DNA of 64,000 nt from Bugulina stolonifera (Eukaryota; Bryozoa; Gymnolaemata; Cheilostomatida; Bugulidae). Made by a program: the position numbers and the translations under genes. Location of the stretch: positions 12,093,700 through 12,157,699 of the forward strand of contig OW285191.1 in the NCBI GenBank assembly GCA_935421135.1, given 5' to 3'. Shown here in pieces: positions 22,971-33,904 of the stretch. The notes beneath the pieces are model-generated. The model saw only the letters and a program-made list of their open reading frames with translations. It searched no databases and had not been told where the DNA came from. Positions within the stretch are counted from its first letter, which is position 1. Each line of letters opens with the position of its first letter.

Positions 22971-24663
22971 ATGGGTTTTCTCTCACTTCTATGTACTTTG
23001 TTAGCAGCTCTTATCCTAACCATCAATTATGTCGAAGCTTCTGGTAAGTTTCAGTCTGACTCATCTTGAATAATAATTACACTACATGTATAAATAACTT
23101 TGCTTGCAACTTGATGTTCATAAATCATATACAGTATTTTACAACAATAATACAACATAAAACTGATACCCTAAGCATAATAATAATAAAAAATTGTAAG
23201 ACTTTTCTACAATGTATATAATAATTGGTTTAAGGGTATGAAGTTTTAAAACGCCCGAAGTACAAAATGGTTAATAAATTTATTTGTTTTTACTTTTATT
23301 AAGTTTGTTTAGTATTTTTATTAAATCTGATCAGGGAAACCGAGAACATTTTCTTCAATCGATTCCCATCTAAAACACTACAAACTGTGGATTCTGTTAG
23401 TTGAACGTGCAATTTTTAGTTTTATTGACTCTTGAGCTTGATGACATCGAGTAAATTTTATGTTTTTATTTTAGATCGTCAATGCATGGAATCACCTGAC
23501 GGTGGTCATGGCCACCATGTGTCTGGTAACTTCTACTATAACTCCACAGACAGACAATGCTACCATTTCACCTACCATGGACTCGGTGGGAATCGCAATC
23601 GGTTTGAGTACGTTTAACACTAAACTTAGCACTGAATCTGCCAACCCAATAATATACAATATAGTTTATGAATTGTCATGCAGTAGCATTTTTGTGAAAT
23701 AGCTTATTATTTCGGATTAAAGTGAGACGGATACATTGAATTATTTTTGTAATATGGTAAAATAATTTAGTCAGTCAAGTTTTCTTTTGCTATTGGCTTC
23801 AAGTCTGATAAAATTGACCTTTTCCATATTGTAGAACGCAGGATGACTGTGAATATATTTGTGGTGCCTCAACTAGTGTCTGTATTAAGCCCAAAGAGAT
23901 TGGACATGGTTCTACCCCAGTAACCAGATACTATTACAATGCAGCAAGCAAGCGCTGTCAAGCATTCATATATAATGGAAGTGGGGGTAACGGCAATAAC
24001 TTTAGGTACGAAGATTAAATTATTTAGTCCACAATTTGATGTTTAGTATTTCGACTTAATATATAGATGTAGATTGTGGAAAAAACTCAACTCTGAAGAA
24101 TCCTCTCCATAAATCCGCTAATTACAGCTACACTGTAGTTACAGGCTGAAGCTGTGTTAGTTAACAGTGCGATGAGTTAAGTTTACTAATTATACAATCG
24201 CTGCTATGATGCAATCGTACATCTGCCTGTAGGAGACTTACAGACTGCAATTACCGATGTCAGAATCTAGTAAAGAACGCTTGTCTTACTCATAAAATGA
24301 GAGCTGGTGACTGTCGTGCAAGCGGAGAAAGAACCAGATATTTCTATGACCATGATGAAGGAAAGTGCAAACCATTTACTTATAGATGCAACGGAAATGA
24401 GAACAGATTTGAGTGAGTAATCATCAAACTAATTATTTAGATTTTATGGGTTACAAACAAAATTACCAACTTTACCAATATCTACATATGTGAGCATGTG
24501 AGCCTACCTATGTGTACACCTTTATAAATATACTATAGCCTATGTTTCATGCTCTAACTATGTATGTACAATATTTACTATAGCCTCTGCTCTTATGCTT
24601 TGTAGAACCCAGGTAGAGTGCGAGGTCACATGCTTGGCATTCAACAATGTAATCTACATGTAG
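22971..24663 (+). CDS. Kunitz gene 4: secreted triple-Kunitz protein, 204 aa, five exons
   Basis: Exons (plus strand): 22971-23043, 23475-23607, 23835-24005, 24233-24412, 24606-24663. Phases are 1,2,2,2, total 615 nt, stop TAG. Exon 1 encodes the signal peptide MGFLSLLCTLLAAL. Domain 1 (DRQC, NFYYN, GLGGNRNRF) and domain 2 (SVC, RYYYN, NGSGGNGNNF) lack Cys14 and Cys38. Domain 3 has all six cysteines, P1-P1' Arg-Ala (GDC-RA), and, like gene 1, one residue fewer before Cys38 (TYRC). It is the only cluster member on the plus strand and, with gene 3, forms a divergent pair separated by about 5.3 kb. Predicted secreted protease-inhibitor-like protein. Confidence 0.88.
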
Positions 24664-25374
24664 AAGAAAATCTGCACCTAGCTGCAAGCACATCTACTGG
24701 CATATTTACTTGCTGTATTTTTCATAGTTTGTGTATTATGGAGAAGATCACAATTTCCACAAAATCATGAAGCGCTTTTCTTCTTTATTTAGTTCCTTTA
24801 ATCTGTGAGTGTGTATAGAATTTATTAGAAATTCGTCAACAACTGAACAAAAATTCCGTATTACGCACCCATATCATAATTGTATTGTATATCATTTGAA
24901 AATAACATTAATCTACTGCAATAAAATGCTGCATTAAGGTAAATGCAAAGTTACATTCGTTAAAAATATTTCTACATACTTACGCACACTTAAACTTGTA
25001 TATTCTGTAGCAATTGCACATTGTATAAACTTGCAAAATGATTTTCTGTAATCGTACTGTATATGCTTTTACATTGTACAGCGTATATCTTACTGACGCC
25101 TAGGCCTAAGCAGAACTTTTCAGCTCTTAAATGCTTCATTAAAATAAATTATAGTGTGATGAAAATACACCCCTCTTGTTTCTTTAATATTTTTTAATTT
25201 CAATGTATGTCACAGTGTTATTAATATTAAAAAAATACATGTGAATATAGCAATGATAATTATTGTTATTTACCCCTTGCTCACATTGATACATAAGTAA
25301 TTTGTTAAAATAATAATTATGCTAGTTACTTATGGCTAATTACATGTATATTATACATCATTCATATATCGTAT
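24664..25374. other. 3' flank of Kunitz gene 4
   Basis: AT-rich 3' UTR and spacer; an AATAAA near 24922 is a candidate poly(A) signal. No gene recognised. Confidence 0.4.
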
Positions 25375-26361
25375 TGTAATGTTTTTGGAGTGTGTTACAT
25401 ACAGGAGTCGAGGGCTACAAGTATGTGAAGGGCTTGGAAGGTGGTAGAGGCCGACCAAGTAACCTTCTGCTCATTACATAAAAGAGTGAACAGTTATATG
25501 TGCTCTTTATTGGTGTGTTGTATGTTATATCAGACGTAGGCCGATGCCGAGACTCATTGGAGCTCAGGACTGACGTAGGCCATGTAGACTTTAGACACCG
25601 TAGGAGTGTAATGAAAGATTGTGTATCCTTAAGATCTTAGGGCCGACGCTAGGTTCATTTAGAACCCGGGATCGACCTAAGTCTAAGGAGTGTAGAGATG
25701 TGCTTAAACTAGGATGGGGATGAACTCGAGCCGTACTGGATCTAAGGATCCTCCGGTAGAGTTACCCACTTAAAGAGTAAGCCTCTGTAGGTTGAGTTAG
25801 GAGATGTTGCTTTATTCAAGCGCAATCAACAACTGACTAAAGATATAAAATGCACTGCCTTTTATACTATAACTACTTCCGGCCAAAAGAGCCCGACATG
25901 GCATCGGCCGGCCGACATGGTATCGGCTCTGGAACTGATGCAACAACATGGATGGTTCCGCCCGATGTCGGCCACATAAAAGGGTCGGCCTTGGCACAAA
26001 ATGTGCTTACAATAGTGTGAAACATGTCATATATAATTATGAGTCCAATACATAAGGTCGGCCACAAGGTTACTTAATACAAATGGCAAAAAGACTATTT
26101 AAATACAATCAAGCAAGGGCAAACAATTACCAAGAATATATGTGGGAAAAACCAAGTTGCAATACAAGTGTAATTCCAAAGCCTGATTGCTAGTATATAA
26201 AAGACACGCAGTATACAGTACAGTTGAATAATAATAGGTAACACGCATGAGTATAAATGCAATACAAGGTAAGATGTCATGCATGAATGAATAGTGTCAG
26301 AGTTTATGTACAATGAGAATACAGTTCGTATCCAGGCAGGCTGTTTCACCACAGTATTACA
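25375..26361 (-). mobile_element. Solo LTR-like sequence (GC-rich core)
   Basis: On the plus strand it begins TGTAATGTTTTTGG and ends CAGTATTACA, inverted TG/CA-type ends similar to those at 26439-27103. On the minus strand a GGCCGGAAGTAG-to-TATAAAAGG promoter block is followed by an AATAAA, as in the two other LTRs. No target duplication could be matched and no internal retroelement genes adjoin, so the boundaries are approximate. Confidence 0.5.
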
Positions 26362-26438
26362 TGATGTACTTTACTATTTTAAACTCTACTAAAAAGGATA
26401 AAATGCAAAATGAAAATAAAATATTGGGATTATAATAT

Positions 26439-27103
26439 TGTAATGGTACGCCAAATCGTATCTTACATCTGACACTCATTATTGTGTGCATATAATTGTA
26501 TATATCTGCTTGTACTTCACTCCTATATTATTGTATATAGTTATACGATTATTACTAAGTCTTTTAATGCCTTTTATACCCATGTACAGAGGCCCGACCT
26601 CTCAGAATCCATTGATATTCATTTTGTACATGAATTGGACCATTATAAACAACTTTTGTAGAACCCGACCTATTTTGGGTCGGCCGTCGGGCTTCCGGCG
26701 GCCATCTTGTTGCGCAACTTCCGGACGACCACATGTCGTCTTTTCCCGACGTCACGTCGGCCGGAAGTCCTTATACTATATAAAGGGCATTGTTTTACTG
26801 TTCATTGTCTCAGTCTTCACTTGGCTTTCAATAAAGACACATCTATACTTGATACAGAGACTTTCACTTCCTTTTGTCAGGTCATTCGCTTAGCGAACCG
26901 CCTACTAGGTCGGATCACTCTCTTTCATTGTATAGTCTGAAGGTCGGACTTGAGATCAGATGGGTCGTCTTTGGTAGTATTTGGGCTACTGAGACCGCTC
27001 GATCTTTCATGTAATGCGAAGTCCTATTACCACTCATAGGCACTTCATTTCTGGGTCGATAGTCGTCCAAGGACGACCGCACCAAATCACAGAAACCATT
27101 ACA
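26439..27103 (+). mobile_element. Solo LTR, 665 bp, 4-bp target duplication
   Basis: Starts TGTAATGG and ends CCATTACA (8-bp terminal inverted repeats), flanked by ATAT on both sides. Inside are CCGGAAGTCC, TATATAAAGG and a later AATAAA, i.e. promoter and poly(A) signals of an LTR. A copy about 90% identical over the core lies inverted at 32873-33605. The long open frame across it (26486-26893) also occurs in that copy but only reflects LTR sequence. Confidence 0.8.
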
Positions 27104-27560
27104 ATATTGACTTTATTAACTATTATTGTTGCTGTCTACATATATCTAGGCTTATATGCAGCACCTGATCAAAAATTTAATATATTGAATTTCAAAATAA
27201 TTGCATCATTTGATTGCAGCCGTAAGTAAAATAAACTTTTGATGGCACTATATTCAACTCATTTGCTTTCTCTGTTGTAATAATAATACTATGATGACTA
27301 AAATGTGTGTAATGGATGCTTCTTTTCAGTAGTTTGTCAAGACTATGACCAAGGAATGTGAAGTCCCATCAATGGCAACCTCCTAAAGTCATACTTTAGT
27401 GACGAGCATTGTACCTTGGACACCGAGTTGACTCGTTTTACATAGGTATACATAAGGTAAGTGCATCATACACTTTCAAGATTCAGCAAAATTTTCACTG
27501 TAAACATTGTTGCATGTACATATTACTTTTCTATACTGTGGTTTTTAGAATGTAGCCTAG
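27104..27560. other. Spacer with possible fossil exon
   Basis: After a TTTTCAG acceptor at about 27330 a frame reads VCQDYDQGM, stop, then SPINGNLL. It resembles a decayed cysteine-containing exon but no gene can be assembled. Confidence 0.2.
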
Positions 27561-27563
27561 CAA

Positions 27564-27842
27564 AATCGAATGAAAAAGACAGTTCGAAACAGGACGTTTC
27601 GAAAGTGGACAGTTCAATACCAGACAGTTCGAAACGCCTAACCCCAAACCCCAGATTTCAACTAGATTTTATTTTTAATATAATTTTTTTTATTTGATTA
27701 ATTAAATGAATTAATTAACATTAATTTTCTGCAAGTTGTGTTCTTTTAAATGTAATCTACACAGTTTCGAACTGTCCTGTTTCTAACTGTCCAGTTGTGA
27801 AACGTCCTGTTTCAAAGTGACTGTTTCGAAATGTCCCTTTAC
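27564..27842. mobile_element. Inverted-repeat element with TTTCGAA motifs, about 280 bp
   Basis: The left arm (GACAGTTCGAAACAGGACG and further GACAGTTC units) is mirrored on the right by inverted CGTCCTGTTTC and AACTGTCC units. The arms are about 75 bp and imperfect, and the centre is AT-rich. There is no coding capacity; probably a foldback or MITE-type element. Confidence 0.6.
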
Positions 27843-29418
27843 CAGCAAAATCAGCGTCGGTTTGATTTGTATTCATCATTTTCAATCTATTACATTGTAC
27901 CTAGCAGTTATATTCTGTTGCTTAGCGTGGGCTGATTTTAGGTACCATCTGTTGATGTTAATATACTTTTAAGTGACCCAATAGTATGATAACATGTTCA
28001 CATAATGTTGTAGAAACATCTACCAAGCAACATCCTTGAACTGAAGTACTTACCAACAATTTGAGCAGCTAAATCAATCGTGAAGTTTGCAAAGTATTGA
28101 CCGGTACCTTCAAATATTAATATTCTGACACAATTGGAATTTTTTTCATTTATATATGTATTAGTAGTTGGCCTGATACTTCATGTATGATATTTCAGTA
28201 AATAGAATTTCAATGAGTACAGTATATGTTGTATTTGATGTCTGTGATAGCCAATTCTAGTTGGATTTTTTTTATATTGTGCAGTTACCTTACTGGTCTT
28301 TTCTACTTATTAATTTGATTGTTACTGCCACGTTTCAAGTGATCGTAATCCACAAGCTTTCATGTTAACAAGAACTAATATTATGCACTCATGGTTATTT
28401 GCAATTAGCCGAGTAGATTTAGTTTGTTCCAAGATGTCATTATTTTGAATTCCAAGATTACTCATTTTTTGTATGTTAAACATTTTTATGTTTGCAGTCA
28501 TAGTCAATTGAAAATACACGCAGCTCAAAATTTTATACTTTATAGACTATTGTATTCAATTTGACATTTATTTTGTGCTATTTTTCTTTTCTTTCCCAGG
28601 TTTTAGGGAGGGTTTATTTTACTAGATGAAACCACAATTTTCCATTCGGAAATACATGCAAGTGCTGTAATTATGAACATTAATTTACTGATTATCTACC
28701 AATACAAAATCTAGAAAAATCAAATTCTTCTTGCCCTCTACGTTTTATGACACGGAGCTATGATTGGAAGATGAATTTAGGCCTGCTAGTATACTTTTGG
28801 CAAAGTGCTGGAGACTAAAATCAATAGCCATGGAATCACGTGTACATGCATAAATCCGCCCGACTATGATGCATGTACATTTAAACGAAAATGTTTGAAA
28901 TGATTCTTGCTATTTGGTCTGTCGTACTCTCTGAAAATGTAATCGTCATTCTTAGTTATTAAATATGAGAACATCAAATGACTATTCAACTTCAATATAT
29001 TGAAACATTTATTGTTGATTTACGTTATCTGTTTATAACAAAATACAACAATGAAAACAGCGGAAACCAGGGTAAAATACATGTGTAAAGTATTGAACAT
29101 GAACAGTGTCAGTATGTATAATATACATTGTGGGCAGAAATCATAATGAGATACACAGTCCATGTAGGGTGCCAGCAAAAGTTTGTTTTCAATCGTAATC
29201 ATTCACCTTGAATGCTGAGGCACTATAACGCTTCACCTTTTATATAGTTACTTGATGAGGAAACCTCTTGGAGTACGGGTAAAATGTACATTTGGAACAC
29301 TTCTTTTGCAATCCGATATGTAGTATCTGCAATTCAAATTCATTTTATTAAGGATGGAAAATTACTGTCAAATCATAAGCTGGATACTTGGCACAAGCAG
29401 ACAGTGCTGTATCATTTA
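27843..29418. other. AT-rich spacer
   Basis: No gene or element recognised; the open frames at 28322-28528 and 29020-29202 lack support. Confidence 0.4.
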
Positions 29419-29485
29419 GGTACTAGTAAAGGATGTTCTCAGGTACTGGTAAAGGATGTGCTTAGGTACTAGTAAAGGATGTGCT
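29419..29485. repeat. 23-bp tandem repeat, three copies
   Basis: GGTACTAGTAAAGGATGTGC-type units follow each other three times with few changes. Confidence 0.85.
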
Positions 29486-29775
29486 ACTTCTATGTTTTGC
29501 TAAAATTATTTCATCATGGTATGTTGTCACATTACAACACTTTATTGGGTGCAATTTAAGTACACTGCTGAACAGAACTTTACAATACTCAAATTTTACG
29601 ATTGGAATACAGAATATTGTTATATTTCCAAATTTCATCAATTTCCATGCAGGGCGTATGTAATAATGTTTCCACACTATAAATGGTCATGGTAAAAGCA
29701 GTGGTTTGATGATTTGCCGTAAAGCTCATATAAAATTTTAACTAACTTGTGCAGATTTGCTACCATGGCTTCCAT

Positions 29776-29936
29776 GAACCAATATAAACACAAAAGACCA
29801 TTATTCAGCTTTCTTTGTTAATTCCAACTGGGCATAAAACTACAACAATAGAATTGGCCAACTAAAGCTTTGGTTGATTTTTTGCCAATTTGAATAACAC
29901 CACATACGTGTATTAGTTACAGGACAACTGACATCA
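29776..29936 (-). repeat. Left copy of an inverted repeat flanking the Polinton region
   Basis: From GAACCAATATAAACAC to GACATCACCTGA this matches, inverted and about 85-90% identical, 43985-44132, with one 15-bp length difference. It could be an outer terminal repeat of the Polinton or one of two copies of an interspersed repeat. Confidence 0.7.
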
Positions 29937-30880
29937 CCTGAGCAGGGCTCAAGGTGTAAAATTTTTTTTACAGGAACGCATCAACATTACTTTTACAGGA
30001 ACGCATCAACATTACATGACTTTCACTATCAAACAGGAACGCGCGGATGTTCGAAGTCCGCATATACATGTATCTGGCTAAATTCAAAGAAGTAGCACAT
30101 CAATAAAATGTTTTTACAATAAATATTTTTTTATTAATTCCTGTTCTCTGTGTGTAAACAAGCATTTAATAAATATAATAGTTATATCTACATTTCTGTT
30201 TAGATGAATGGTATTGAGCCAGTGTTGGAAGGTGCTCGCAGAAAATGTTTGAGAAGTTTAGATTTGTCTCCCTTGTTTTCCGATCAATATTTAAAATGTT
30301 ATGTATTTTTGGGTAAACAATAGTACTTTGGACCTTCTAATATAAAAATGTTTGCCATACATATTGCCACCTATTTTTATGTGTTAATGTGTAGGAGATA
30401 TTAATATTAAAACGAAAAATACTTTAGACACCCATTTAATGACCCTATTCAATTAACTAAGTTAGCGACCTTTCACTGTTTTGAGCTAGAGCGGTCTGAC
30501 TGGCTGTAGTTAGTATATTAATATACTAACATACTACTAGCATATATTAATATTAAATGCTTACTATGCTGAGTATTGTGATGGCTGACAATCTGGCCAC
30601 AAACTAAGCTCATGTTCTTTAGAAAATGAAATTTATGAAATGAAAATCCAACTTTCGAATGCCATTCTTAGCGTTTCTGTGCACTATGAATTTTCAACTC
30701 AACCCATAGACATGGATGGAGATAGATAGTATAGTATCTTGGTACTTGCAATAACTCTTTGATCAATTGTATTGTAAACAAAATACCACGTGCAGACCGC
30801 TAGCATGGTCATGTGATGTTGTCTTGTTTATAAAATTTGATATTAGTATGATGATCTATAGTTTCGAATAAACAATATAT

Positions 30881-32042
30881 TTGACAACCGGCTATCCGTA
30901 TAAGGAGAACGAGGTCAATAGTTACTGTACCATGAATGCATGCATCTTTAGTATATACGGCACTAATATTATATTATACATTTATGCTACCTTCACAGCT
31001 ATTATTGCTGGGCCTACTGGTTTGGGGAACTCACTTACTATCCAATTTGATACCCTAAAAGCAGAAATATTTCGCGAGTTTGCTAATCCTGGAGCAAATT
31101 GCGATAGAAATATTTAGCGAGTTTGGCCTATCGCGAAATTTGTTTAAGTCCCAAAATTGATGTTTAAGCATATTTCAGCATTAAAACCAAGCTTAGCTAA
31201 GCTCTATGTTTACTCAGATTTAAACCCCACTTACATACAGTAAAAAACTACAGCTGACTCCTATATAGTGCAGTAAGCCCACCTGTGAGGTAAAGTAATT
31301 ACCATAGCTTGTTAAAAAATCCTCTGATTAAGCTCCTACTCTAGGCTACTTACCAATTATGTTATAGCAAATACATGCTGCTTTGTAAAATATTCAACTA
31401 TGTATCACATAGCTATATAGCTGCATGTATGGTCTGTTTAAACCAGAAATTATTTAAATCAGTTTGAAAGCAGATATTAATAGCGATGGAAAAGTTAAAA
31501 CCCACAAGATGTATCTGCTTTTAGGGTAAGTAGAGCGAACATCGTTAGCACACCACCACCAGAAGAAATAATTTATTGCTACGGCATCTGGCAAAAGGCT
31601 TTCGAGGATATCAAAGGGGTGACATTCCACGAAGGTATAATTGACGTCAAAGAACAAGTACCCAGGGACGGAGCTAACCGCTGGGTGATAATAGATGATC
31701 TCATGGATGAAGCTAGTGGACACCAAATACAGTCACTATCTGAATATTAGCGTCTTTTTCGTGGTACAAAACCTACTCCGCAAACAACCAAGAACAATGT
31801 TTCTCAATACTCATTACTTATTCTTGTTCAAGAACCCAAGGGATAGTTCCTTCATATCTCACCTAGCCAGACAAGTTTACCCAAACAAATCGAAGTTTGT
31901 GATAGAAAGTTATCAGCACGCCACAAAAAATCCCCACTCTTTTCTCTTAGTTGACTTGAAGCAAAACACTGATGACAGACTACGATTAATTGGAAGTTTT
32001 AACTCTGTAGATGGAATAAAGTACGCCTATGTATCAAAATAG
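30881..32042 (+). pseudogene. Polinton/Maverick packaging ATPase (A32-like), broken
   Basis: A P-loop region (AIIAGPTGLGNS) at about 30995-31030 shows a Walker A in which the lysine position reads Asn. It is followed, after a 478-bp MITE, by EEIIYCYGIWQKAFEDIKG and a Walker B-type VIIDDLMDE, then after a frame break SVFFVVQNL and LFKNPRDSS. This order is that of the FtsK/HerA-like genome-packaging ATPase carried by Polintons. The MITE insertion, at least two frame changes and the altered P-loop make it non-functional. It is the leftmost recognisable Polinton gene. Confidence 0.8.
31051..31528. mobile_element. TA-flanked MITE copy 1 (CCCTAAAAGCAGA ends)
   Basis: TACCCTAAAAGCAGA at the left and TCTGCTTTTAGGGTA at the right are exact inverted ends, with TA on both sides as a target duplication (Tc1/mariner-like preference). 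The interior has several TTCGCGA motifs and no coding frame. The same family is at 34361-34883 in opposite orientation. Confidence 0.9.
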
Positions 32043-32110
32043 CGAGCTTGTAAATATACTAATCTCACATAGTCATCAGTCATTAGATGTTTTACGTCGT
32101 ACCCAGTAAC

Positions 32111-32374
32111 ATGTCCGAAAGAATTAAAAGGAACTTCGAATCCCTGCAAGCTTTGTCGAGGGCAAGCAAATCCATAAAATCCTCCATGATATCAAATGCC
32201 AACAAAGATCTCATCCTTAGTCAGCTAATCTTATAAGAGGTAATGTTCACCTAGCTAGAGAGGTTAGTCAAACCTAGGGCGTCACAAAGAGAAAGGAAAG
32301 TAATATTACAAACAGGAGGGTTTCTAGGTGCACTGCTAAGACCATTACTAGGGCTCTTTCTAGGACAACAGTAA
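32111..32374 (+). pseudogene. Polinton small conserved protein (RASK / GGFL type), frameshifted
   Basis: ATG at 32111 starts MSERIKRNFESLQALSRASK and stops at 32234. A second frame continues to QTGGFLGALLRPLLGL and stops at 32372. Basic N-terminus plus a hydrophobic GGFL-type tail is a recurrent small Polinton protein of unproven, possibly virion-associated role. The split frames indicate decay. Confidence 0.6.
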
Positions 32375-32376
32375 TA

Positions 32377-32632
32377 ATGAAATTTGCAAAACGATACATA
32401 ATCATCGATCAGGAGCAATACAACCGTACTCCGCATTCCCCTACAACAAAACTCGAACAAGACTTACTCACTCACCCCACGTCAAAGCCGTAAGGTCCAA
32501 CCACAAGCAAATGGAAGAAATAGCCAATGACAATACACTTACTGATTCAGAAAAAATACAGGAACACTCGCAAGTTCTAAAGCGATATCTCGAAAACTTT
32601 ACGGATGCTATTAATCTAACTAAAAAATTAAC
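32377..32632 (+). pseudogene. Polinton conserved ORF (KFAKR type), frame-broken
   Basis: ATG at 32377 gives MKFAKRYIIIDQEQYNRT, ending at 32491. Another frame carries on with MEEIANDNTLTDSEKI and LKRYLENF, giving a short helical, charged protein. Such KFAKR-type frames commonly precede the integrase in Polintons. Function unknown. Confidence 0.55.
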
Positions 32633-33904
32633 GTGAAAACACCTTCCCCACCTCCACCAACCCCCTCATCACCGTTACCGGTTAATGAGGAAATAAAAAA
32701 AGACCAAGAATTACTACCAAGCTTACAAGACACCCCGGAGCCTTCCTCAACAAATCTTACATCGTCAAAAATACTCCAATCGCTACCACTACCCAAATGT
32801 CTTAAAGCTGGAAAACTCCTTTGTGATATTGAAACTAAGAAGATAATGAAATGGAATAATGATGGAAAACTTTGTAATGGTTTCTGTGTTTTGGTGCGGT
32901 CGTCCTTGGACGACTATCGACCCAGAAATGAAGTGCCTATGAGTGGTAATAGGACTTCGCATTACATGAAAGATCGAGCGGTCTCAGTAGCCCAAATACT
33001 ACCAAAGACGACCCATCTGATCTCAAGTCCGACCTTCAGACTATACAGTGAAAGAGAGTAATTCAACCTAGTAGGCGGTTCGCAAAGCGAATGACCTAGT
33101 AAAAGGAAGAGAAAGTCCCTGTATCAAGTATAGATGTGTCTTTATTGAAAGCCAAGCGTAGACTGAGACAATGAACAGTAAAACAGTGCCCTTTATATAG
33201 TATAAGGACTTCCGGCCGACATGACGTCGGGAAAAGACGACGTGTGGTCGTCCGGAAGTTGCGCAACAAGATGGCCGCCGGAAGCCCGACGGCCGACCCA
33301 AAATAGGTCGGGTTCTACAAAAGTTGCTTATAATGGTCCAATTCATGTACAAAATGAATATCAATGGATTCTGAGAGGTCGGGCCTCTGTACATGGGTAT
33401 AAAAGGCATAAAAAGACTTAGAAACATTCATGTGACTATGTATAACAACATATAGTAAGATACATGAATAAGGAATGAGCATAAACACATGGAGACATAT
33501 ATATATAGACGGTAATTAAGTACTTTGAACATGCAATGCAGTTAAGGGTAAGTATACGAGCACTAATTGTGAGAATGTTAGTGTCAGGTGAGTAGCGCTG
33601 TAACAACTACTAGGCACTTAGGGTGCGGTGGAGCTTCGTCCGGGAGTTGGAGTCGTATACAAATGTCCTGTACCATCACAACTTATATATCAAGGAAAAA
33701 CAATAAGGGGTTCAGACATCACAACACTGGTAGCCGATTCAATAGGTAGTCCCACTCGTCCAGTGTCAAAAAAAGCAGCTTGGAAAAAGTTTAATGAAAT
33801 CCTGAACAAGCATAATATTCCCACTAAACAGGAAGGCTCAGGATACGGAACATATAAAAACTTCCAAAAGAGTATAAAAAACATCAAGTGGTTGCGTTAT
33901 GAGT
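32633..33904 (+). pseudogene. Polinton ORF upstream of integrase, split by a solo LTR
   Basis: A proline-rich part (TPSPPPPTPSSPLP) ends near 32872 where the LTR begins. Beyond it, from about 33606, the frame resumes with IRGSDITTLVADSIG and KKAAWKKFNEIL and ends at 33902-33904. Its last codons overlap the integrase start (TATGAGTAG). It probably belongs with the preceding KFAKR fragment as one gene. Function unknown. Confidence 0.6.
32873..33605 (-). mobile_element. Solo LTR inserted in a Polinton gene
   Basis: Inverted copy of the 26439-27103 LTR: plus-strand ends TGTAATGG and CTGTAACA, core with CCGGAAG sites, TATATAAAGG and AATAAA. Its promoter-proximal part differs from the other copy, giving 733 rather than 665 bp. 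Flanks ACTT and ACTA match in three of four bases, compatible with an aged 4-bp target duplication. Confidence 0.75.

Noticed and set aside
26486..26893. 135-codon frame shared with an inverted copy at 33068-33427
   Set aside because: The similarity is at DNA level over a whole LTR with promoter and poly(A) signals; neither frame has a domain or codon bias.
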